DNA of 6,248 bases, taken from assembly GCA_013041945.1 (NCBI GenBank), contig JABDRC010000365.1, positions 1 to 6,248 on the forward strand, read 5' to 3'. Below the pieces are notes generated by a model. The model did not search any database and was not told where the DNA came from. It saw nothing but the letters and a program-made list of their open reading frames with translations. A program made the position numbers and the translations under genes. This DNA is from Halobacteria archaeon (lineage in GTDB: Bacteria > Pseudomonadota > Gammaproteobacteria > UBA9214). Position 1 is the stretch's first letter, and the number at the start of each line of letters is the position of its first letter. Below are positions 1 through 6,248 of this stretch, piece after piece.

Positions 1-51
1 CGCCTGTATTTCCACGTTGTACCGGGTACCCTTTGTATGGTCTTTTTGCAT
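1..51 (-). CDS. Possible 5' end of an unidentified gene, cut by the window edge
   Basis: An ATG at 51-49 opens a minus-strand frame that runs off the left edge after 17 codons (MQKDHTKGTRYNVEIQA). The opening codons are A-rich (CAA AAA GAC CAT ACA AAG), as is common at translation starts. An in-frame TGA at 96-94 limits any upstream extension, and there is no other ATG between. Against it, I see no clear Shine-Dalgarno sequence in front of the ATG, and 17 codons are too few to identify a family. The YNVEIQA stretch could be the first beta strand of a small beta-sandwich protein such as ApaG, but this is only a guess. A plus-strand frame over the same bases (3-176) is the competing reading. 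Confidence 0.3.
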   Translation of the reverse strand, partial: MQKDHTKGTRYNVEIQA

Positions 52-316
52 GGTTTGAGAGTTTCGTTCAGGTTTGTTTCCCGGGATCGGGCTTCAGCCT
101 GCCCGAAGATGCCGGCCTGCTGGCGGAATTTGCCGCACCGGCCGCCACCATGCAGCAGGCATGGCGAAGCGCATAGTATGCACCATCCGGAGATCGACTG
201 CGCGTTTTCAGCGGGTATCTGGAGCACTGTGGCCGCGGTGCCAAACGATGCCCGTGCACCGGTGTGCACGGGATAAACCAGGTGCTGCCGGTTCGCTGTT
301 CGGGTCGGCCGGCTGC
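52..316. other. Non-coding region downstream of ppsA
   Basis: These 265 bases hold no gene I can support. Short frames exist on both strands, but their translations are rich in Arg, Pro, Cys and His and lack family motifs, as expected of chance frames in GC-rich DNA. The one plausible exception is a plus-strand frame ending in TAG at 174-176, discussed as a finding. The clearest structure is the inverted repeat at 251-272. I saw no convincing -35/-10 pair for a gene starting at 51. Confidence 0.5.
251..272 (-). terminator. Perfect 9-bp hairpin after ppsA, candidate terminator or mRNA end
   Basis: CCCGTGCAC and GTGCACGGG form a perfect 9-bp, GC-rich stem around the four-base loop CGGT (plus-strand sense). 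It begins 44 bases past the ppsA stop codon. On the minus strand the bases after the stem are CATCGTTTGG, so there is no proper U-run. It could be a weak intrinsic terminator, a barrier to 3' exonucleases, or a protein binding site. The position favours a role at the end of the ppsA transcript, and this is inferred. Confidence 0.4.
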
Positions 317-2830
<2,514 letters not shown>

Positions 2831-3032
2831 GCACGGCCCCAAGGATTGTTATCAGCGTTCGCCCGAATTGACTGCAGCAGGTCCCGGACAAACTACCATA
2901 CCGGTCCATAAATGGGGAGCGCAGCCGGGTGATGGATGTCAAGTTCAGGATAATAATGAGGTAATTGCGGCCAGGTTATTACGGGGCTGTCGGACTGCGA
3001 CCCCGGCAGGTGTGTCGGGCCGTTGCCGGCGG
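2831..3032 (-). promoter_or_regulatory. Intergenic region between the nqr operon and ppsA, likely holding the ppsA promoter
   Basis: This 202-base gap is the only long non-coding stretch between genes on this strand and is the natural place for the nqr operon end and the ppsA promoter. A patch near 2941-2985 is clearly more AT-rich than its surroundings. On the minus strand it has a TATTAT box at about 2957-2952 and, just downstream, TTGACA, but neither pairs with a good partner at 16-18 bases. I therefore assign no promoter. Next to the CBS gene stop the minus strand has only a short GCCG-GCAA-CGGC hairpin with no U-run, so no intrinsic terminator is evident. Confidence 0.4.
2961..2982. repeat. 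Small inverted repeat GTAAT-N12-ATTAC
   Basis: The half-sites GTAAT (2961-2965) and ATTAC (2978-2982) are perfect reverse complements separated by 12 bases. They lie in the AT-rich patch upstream of ppsA, about 130 bases before its start codon. The centre-to-centre spacing of 17 bases is longer than the single helical turn of a typical dimeric-regulator operator. Five-base arms can arise by chance, so a regulatory role is only a possibility. Confidence 0.2.
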
Positions 3033-3443
3033 TTATTTCCGGCAATCTTTTCTCAGTCTGATGATGGCCTTGAGCAGGTCGGAACGATTCAGCTGCCCGA
3101 CGATGATGTTGTTGTCCATGACCGGGAAACCGCGCAGGGATGTATCGATGAACAGCTTGGCGGCATCCGCCAGACTGGTGTCGGCGTCGATCGTGGTGAC
3201 GTCCGTCTGCATGTATTCCGAGACGCGCCCGCCCCATTCATCGTGGTAGCAGGCCTTGACGATGGCCTCCAGACAATCCCGCTCCGCCAGCAGTCCCACC
3301 AGGTTGCCGAGATCATCGACCACGGGTGCGCCGGGGACGCGCTGCCGGGTAAGTTCCTGGAAGGCCTCCATGACATCCATGTCAGGATGCAGGGTGACCG
3401 GGTTGGTCGTCATATATTCGTTTACTCTGTGTGTCTTCGCCAT
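3033..3443 (-). CDS. Two-CBS-domain protein, last gene of the nqr operon
   Basis: The 136-residue protein is almost entirely a CBS-domain pair (Bateman module), with no attached catalytic or membrane domain. CBS1 covers about residues 9-62, with YMTTNPVTLHPDMDVMEAF and VPGAPVVDDLGNLVGLLAERD. CBS2 covers about 76-130, with YMQTDVTTIDADTSLADAA and LRGFPVMDNNIIVGQLNRSD. Such pairs commonly bind AMP, ATP or related adenosine ligands and act as energy sensors. The usual ribose-contact motif (Thr/Ser-x-x-Asp) reads AERD in CBS1 (53-56) and NRSD in CBS2 (119-122), so the Asp is kept but the Thr/Ser is lost. Ligand binding may therefore differ from the standard. The ATG at 3443 has AGGA 9 bases upstream. 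It starts 22 bases after the nqrM stop, so co-transcription is likely. A role in controlling Na+-NQR is inferred from position only. Confidence 0.9.
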   Translation of the reverse strand: MAKTHRVNEYMTTNPVTLHPDMDVMEAFQELTRQRVPGAPVVDDLGNLVGLLAERDCLEAIVKACYHDEWGGRVSEYMQTDVTTIDADTSLADAAKLFIDTSLRGFPVMDNNIIVGQLNRSDLLKAIIRLRKDCRK

Positions 3444-3465
3444 GGTCTGGTGTCCTGTCGTTTTA

Positions 3466-3666
3466 TCAGGCGTTGGGTGCCGGGCTGCCTTGCCGTCGCT
3501 TCCTGCACGGGCGTCGACAGGCGCCGTGACAGTCAGAGGCGATGCCCGGGAGATTGTTCAGGCCGCCGCAACTGCCCTGGATACCCCGGCGGCCGCGCAG
3601 TAAACCCAGCCCCAGGCCGGCGACGGCCAGTGCAAACACCAGGATGCTCGCCAGTAGCTCGATCAT
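3466..3666 (-). CDS. nqrM: NqrM, Na+-NQR maturation protein (DUF539 family)
   Basis: NqrM-family proteins are needed to assemble active Na+-NQR and are thought to deliver iron for the NqrD/NqrE centre. The 66-residue product fits: one membrane helix (about 3-24), a short basic segment (RGRR, 24-27), then the family signature GSCGGLNN (31-38), followed by a cysteine cluster. The four cysteines are at 33, 46, 50 and 54. The last three are spaced C-x3-C-x3-C, whereas the relatives I recall have C-x-C-x3-C. The tail after the last Cys is only 12 residues, shorter than in many homologues. The start is well fixed: an in-frame TAA lies four codons upstream (3678-3676), and a GGAGG lies 12 bases before the ATG. 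It follows nqrF by 63 bases, the expected neighbourhood, which makes the call firm despite the small size. Confidence 0.88.
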   Translation of the reverse strand: MIELLASILVFALAVAGLGLGLLRGRRGIQGSCGGLNNLPGIASDCHGACRRPCRKRRQGSPAPNA

Positions 3667-3669
3667 GGC

Positions 3670-3684
3670 CGGAGTTTACCTCCG
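3670..3684 (-). promoter_or_regulatory. Hairpin over the nqrM ribosome binding site
   Basis: In the mRNA sense, CGGAG (3684-3680) can pair with CTCCG (3674-3670) around the loop GTAAA. The stem contains most of the Shine-Dalgarno sequence GGAGG (3683-3679). The GGAGG lies 12 bases from the ATG at 3666, longer than ideal. Five mostly GC pairs may partly mask the site and lower NqrM synthesis relative to the structural subunits. The pairing is visible in the sequence. The regulatory effect is inferred. Confidence 0.35.
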
Positions 3685-3701
3685 CGCGCCGGCCGAAGCA
3701 T

Positions 3702-3718
3702 GACCGGTAAATTCGGTC
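3702..3718 (-). other. Short intercistronic hairpin between nqrF and nqrM
   Basis: In mRNA sense GACCG and CGGTC form a perfect 5-bp stem around a 7-base AU-rich loop (AATTTAC), starting 11 bases after the nqrF stop codon. No U-run follows, so it is unlikely to be a terminator. It might stabilise the upstream message or mark an mRNA processing point, but a stem this short can occur by chance. Confidence 0.25.
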
Positions 3719-3729
3719 TGTGTATTGCG

Positions 3730-4950
3730 TCACGCACCGAAGTCATCCAGCATGATGTTGTCGCGTTCGACGCCCAGTTCCTCGAGCATGGCGATCACTG
3801 CCGCATTCATCACGGGCGGGCCGCACAGGTAGTATTCGCAATCTTCCGGTGCCGGGTGATAGCTCAGGTAGTGCAGCAGCAATGCCTCGTGAATGAATCC
3901 CAGGTAGCCCTCCCAGTGATCGCCCGCCTGCGGATCCGAGAGTGCCACGTGCCATTCGAAATTCGGATGCGCCGCCTGCAGGGCGTCGAACTCATCCCGG
4001 TAGAAGATTTCGCGCCGGCTGCGGGCGCCGTACCAGAACGACAGCTTGCGGTCGGTGCCGATCCGTTTGAGCTGGTCAAGGATGTGGGCGCGCATGGGTG
4101 CCATGCCGGCGCCGCCGCCGATAAAGATCATCTCCGCATTCGTGTCGCGTGCAAAGAACTCGCCGTAAGGCCCTGAAACTGTGGCTGTATCACCGGGTTT
4201 CAGGCTGAAGATATACGATGACATGATGCCGGGCGGGGCCTCGGGCTGCATGGGGGGAGGGGTCGCGATGCGCACGTTCAGCATGATGATGCCGGTTTCC
4301 CCGGGATAATTCGCCATCGAATAGGCGCGCGTGACCGGTTTGCCGACCACCGACGCGTAGCGCCACAGGTTGTGGCGGTCCCAGTCCGCGCGGAATTTTT
4401 CCGGGATGTCAAAATCCCGGTAGGCAATGCGGTGCGGCGGGCACTCTATCTGGATATAACCGCCGGCGCGAAAATCCAGCTCCTCGCCGGCCGGGAGCTC
4501 CAGCACCAGCTCCTTGATGAAGGTCGACACACTCCGGTTGGAGCGCACGCTGCACTGGAATTTCTTCACGCCGAGGACTTCCGGCGGCACCTCGACCTGC
4601 AGATCGCGCTTGACCACCAGCTGGCAGGCCAGCCGCTCGCCGGCGCCGGCCTCGCGTTTGGTAATGTGCGTCAGTTCGGTCGGCAGGATGTCGCCGCCGC
4701 CGGCATGGACCTTCACCCGGCACTGTCCACAGGTGCCGCCACCGCCGCAGGCGGAGGGTACGAAAATATCAGCCGCCGCCAGTGCATCGTCGAGTTTGCG
4801 TCCGACCGGGGCAGAGATGTCCCGTTTGCCATTGAGGCGGATGGTGATTTGGCCGGTGGCCACCAGGTGACTGCGTGCCAGCAGGATGATACCGACCAGT
4901 GCCAGTACGATGGCCGTGAACAGGGTGACGCCGAGCGTGATGTCGAGCAT
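3730..4950 (-). CDS. nqrF: Na+-translocating NADH:quinone oxidoreductase subunit F
   Basis: NqrF is the electron entry subunit of Na+-NQR. It oxidises NADH through FAD and passes electrons to a 2Fe-2S cluster and on to the membrane subunits. The 406-residue product has the family's usual length. It has one N-terminal membrane anchor (about 4-25). A plant-type ferredoxin domain follows, with cluster ligands C68, C74, C77 and C109 (C-x5-C-x2-C then C). The FAD-binding barrel has RAYSMANYPGE (208-218). The NADH-binding domain has IGGGAGMAPMR (277-287) and YYLCGPPVM (373-381), ending in the typical LDDFGA. The start is ATG 4950, 11 bases after the nqrE stop, with AGGGG overlapping that TAG. The open frame continues upstream to 5361, but that part reads through nqrE out of frame and has no NqrF-like sequence. 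No key residue is missing. Confidence 0.98.
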   Translation of the reverse strand: MLDITLGVTLFTAIVLALVGIILLARSHLVATGQITIRLNGKRDISAPVGRKLDDALAAADIFVPSACGGGGTCGQCRVKVHAGGGDILPTELTHITKREAGAGERLACQLVVKRDLQVEVPPEVLGVKKFQCSVRSNRSVSTFIKELVLELPAGEELDFRAGGYIQIECPPHRIAYRDFDIPEKFRADWDRHNLWRYASVVGKPVTRAYSMANYPGETGIIMLNVRIATPPPMQPEAPPGIMSSYIFSLKPGDTATVSGPYGEFFARDTNAEMIFIGGGAGMAPMRAHILDQLKRIGTDRKLSFWYGARSRREIFYRDEFDALQAAHPNFEWHVALSDPQAGDHWEGYLGFIHEALLLHYLSYHPAPEDCEYYLCGPPVMNAAVIAMLEELGVERDNIMLDDFGA

Positions 4951-4961
4951 GCGGCCGGCCC

Positions 4962-5570
4962 CTACAACTGGATGCCCGAGAAGGACATGAAGGCCAGCGA
5001 CATCAGGCCGGTGATGATGAACGTAATGCCCAGTCCCTGCAGTCCGACCGGCACGTCGCTGTACTTGAGCTTTTCCCGAATGCTCGCCAGGCCCACCAGC
5101 GCCAGTGCCCAGCCGAAGCCGCTGCCCAGGCCGAACACCACACTCTCGCCGAAGGTGTAGGCGCGCTCCACCATGAACAGCGAGCCGCCGAGTATGGCGC
5201 AGTTCACGGTGATCAGTGGCAGGAAGATGCCGAGGGCGTTGTACAGTGCGGAAAAGTAGCGGTCCAGGACCATTTCCATGATCTGCACCATGGCGGCAAT
5301 AACCCCGATATAGCTGATCAGGCCGAGGAAGCTGAGGTCCACATCCGGCAGGCCGGCCCACGCCAGTGCACCGTCAGCCAGCAGCCAGGTATGGATGAGC
5401 TGGTTGATCGGCACGGTGATGGTCTGCACCACGATGACTGCGGCGCCCAGTCCGAGTGCGGTCTCGATGCGCTTGGAGATCGCCAGAAAGGTGCACATGC
5501 CGAGAAAGAAGGACAGGGCCAGGTTCTCGATGAACACCGCACGGACAAACAGGCTGAGGTGGTTTTCCAT
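4962..5570 (-). CDS. nqrE: Na+-translocating NADH:quinone oxidoreductase subunit E
   Basis: NqrE is an integral inner-membrane subunit of the sodium pump. It pairs with NqrD to hold an iron centre in the middle of the membrane that carries electrons from the NqrF cluster to the FMN of NqrC. The 202-residue product has six hydrophobic segments (about 10-30, 38-58, 80-100, 111-133, 141-163 and 176-197). It keeps the conserved stretches FIENLALSFFLGMCTFLA (13-30) and NALGIFLPLITVNCAILGG (111-129). Cys26 and Cys124 sit where the iron-ligating cysteines are expected in each half. It is a few residues longer than Vibrio NqrE as I recall it, because of a longer loop near 66-78. The start ATG has GGAG 7 bases upstream and lies 14 bases after the nqrD stop. 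The pairing with nqrD and nqrF separates it from the related RnfA/RsxA family. Confidence 0.97.
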   Translation of the reverse strand: MENHLSLFVRAVFIENLALSFFLGMCTFLAISKRIETALGLGAAVIVVQTITVPINQLIHTWLLADGALAWAGLPDVDLSFLGLISYIGVIAAMVQIMEMVLDRYFSALYNALGIFLPLITVNCAILGGSLFMVERAYTFGESVVFGLGSGFGWALALVGLASIREKLKYSDVPVGLQGLGITFIITGLMSLAFMSFSGIQL

Positions 5571-5584
5571 AAGCGCACTCCGCC

Positions 5585-6247
5585 TCAGCGGGGCTCGGTA
5601 CCCTGCATCCCCAGGATGCTGTATTCCGATTCCTCGACCTGCGCCGGTTTCCAGGAGCGGAACGCCCAGATCAGCAGACCGATGATAAAGAAGGCGCTGG
5701 GTGCCAGCAGCATCAGGCCATTGGGTTCATACCAGCCGCCGTCGCGCACCAGCGGCAGCACCTGGAAGCCCAGCAGGGTGCCGGAGCCGAACAGTTCGCG
5801 CAGGGTTGCGACCAGGATGAGGATCAGGCTGTAGCCCATGGCGTGGCCGAGGGCATCCAGCACGCTCTCCCTGACCGGGTTATGCAGCGCGAACGCCTCC
5901 GCCCGGCCGAGCACGATGCAGTTGGTGATGATCAGGCCGACGAACACCGACAGCTGCTTGCTCAACTCGTAGGCATAGGCCTTGAGGATCTGATCGACCA
6001 CGATCACCAGCGAGGCGATGATGGTCATCTGGATGATGATCCGGATGCTGCCCGGCATGTGGTTGCGGATCAGGCTGATCAGCACGTTCGAGCCCATCAG
6101 CACCACGGTCAGGGCGATGGACATGATGATCGCCGGCGCCAGCTGGGTGGTCACCGCCAGGGCCGAGCAGATGCCGAGGATCTGCAGCGTAATCGGATTC
6201 TTGTCGACGATGGGGTCGATCAGGATCTTCTTCAACGGACTGCTCAT
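5585..6247 (-). CDS. nqrD: Na+-translocating NADH:quinone oxidoreductase subunit D
   Basis: NqrD is the membrane partner of NqrE, related by inverted topology, and supplies two of the four cysteines of the shared iron centre. The 220-residue product has six hydrophobic segments (about 20-37, 38-60, 68-88, 98-118, 133-152 and 177-196). It shows DPIVDKNPITLQILGICSAL (11-30) with Cys27 and VGLIITNCIVLGRAEAFA (103-120) with Cys110, the expected ligands. RnfE/RsxE is the closest alternative family, but the nqrE-nqrF-nqrM context favours NqrD. The ATG at 6247-6245 gives the family's typical N-terminus, so the gene appears complete. Only one base of upstream sequence is visible, so its ribosome binding site cannot be checked. 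The local GATGA would allow a 4-base ATGA overlap with the end of nqrC. The C-terminal tail after residue 197 is hydrophilic and rather acidic. Confidence 0.97.
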   Translation of the reverse strand: MSSPLKKILIDPIVDKNPITLQILGICSALAVTTQLAPAIIMSIALTVVLMGSNVLISLIRNHMPGSIRIIIQMTIIASLVIVVDQILKAYAYELSKQLSVFVGLIITNCIVLGRAEAFALHNPVRESVLDALGHAMGYSLILILVATLRELFGSGTLLGFQVLPLVRDGGWYEPNGLMLLAPSAFFIIGLLIWAFRSWKPAQVEESEYSILGMQGTEPR

Positions 6248-6248
6248 C

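Noticed and set aside
2831..2842. TTG start giving PpsA four extra residues
   Set aside because: There is no ribosome binding site upstream of it. The ATG at 2830 has a GGGG at suitable distance and gives the usual family N-terminus.
2982..3003. GC-rich imperfect hairpin (GGGGTCG with CGA and CCCC) after the CBS gene, as a possible operon terminator
   Set aside because: The stem needs a three-base bulge and is not followed by a U-run, so it does not support a terminator call.
3533..3733. 66-codon minus-strand frame overlapping nqrM
   Set aside because: It is the nqrM region read in another frame. The NqrM frame has the membrane helix and GSCGGL signature, while this one has neither.
4372..5160. 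Plus-strand open frame of 262 codons antisense to nqrF and nqrE
   Set aside because: It is a shadow of strongly conserved nqr genes.
4951..5361. N-terminal extension of the nqrF frame
   Set aside because: This stretch reads nqrE out of frame. NqrF starts naturally at ATG 4950 with its membrane anchor and the usual length.

Overview
The window carries part of a Na+-translocating NADH:quinone oxidoreductase (Na+-NQR) operon and, downstream of it, a gene for phosphoenolpyruvate synthase. All well-supported genes lie on the minus strand, so transcription runs from high to low coordinates. GC content is high (about 60% by eye), and the proteins look gammaproteobacterial. The gene set (NqrD-E-F, NqrM, bacterial PpsA) suggests a marine, halophilic or haloalkaliphilic gammaproteobacterium, perhaps of the Chromatiales/Ectothiorhodospiraceae type. 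That placement is an inference, not something the sequence proves.

Layout in transcription order: nqrD (6247-5585), nqrE (5570-4962), nqrF (4950-3730), nqrM (3666-3466), and a two-CBS-domain protein (3443-3033). The gaps are 14, 11, 63 and 22 bases, which fits a single operon. nqrA, nqrB and nqrC would lie beyond the right edge. NqrD and NqrE are the mirror-related six-helix membrane subunits that share an iron centre. NqrF is the NADH- and FAD-binding entry subunit with a 2Fe-2S cluster. NqrM is a small cysteine-rich maturation factor. The CBS protein is an unusual last member and could be a nucleotide-responsive regulator, but its role is unknown. No apbE (the flavin transferase that loads FMN onto NqrB and NqrC) sits between nqrF and nqrM, where some other genomes have it.

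A 202-base gap (2831-3032) with an AT-rich patch separates this operon from ppsA (2830-317). PpsA makes PEP from pyruvate and ATP for gluconeogenesis. It has all three expected domains, its catalytic His and Cys, and an unusual low-complexity tail of about 39 residues. The left end (1-316) is mostly non-coding. It holds a perfect 9-bp hairpin 44 bases past the ppsA stop, and possibly the first 17 codons of another minus-strand gene running off the edge.

I found no mobile element, CRISPR array, tRNA, rRNA or defence system. This is core energy and carbon metabolism. The points worth a second look are small: the CBS gene in the nqr operon, the NqrM cysteine spacing, a hairpin over the nqrM ribosome binding site, and the PpsA tail.
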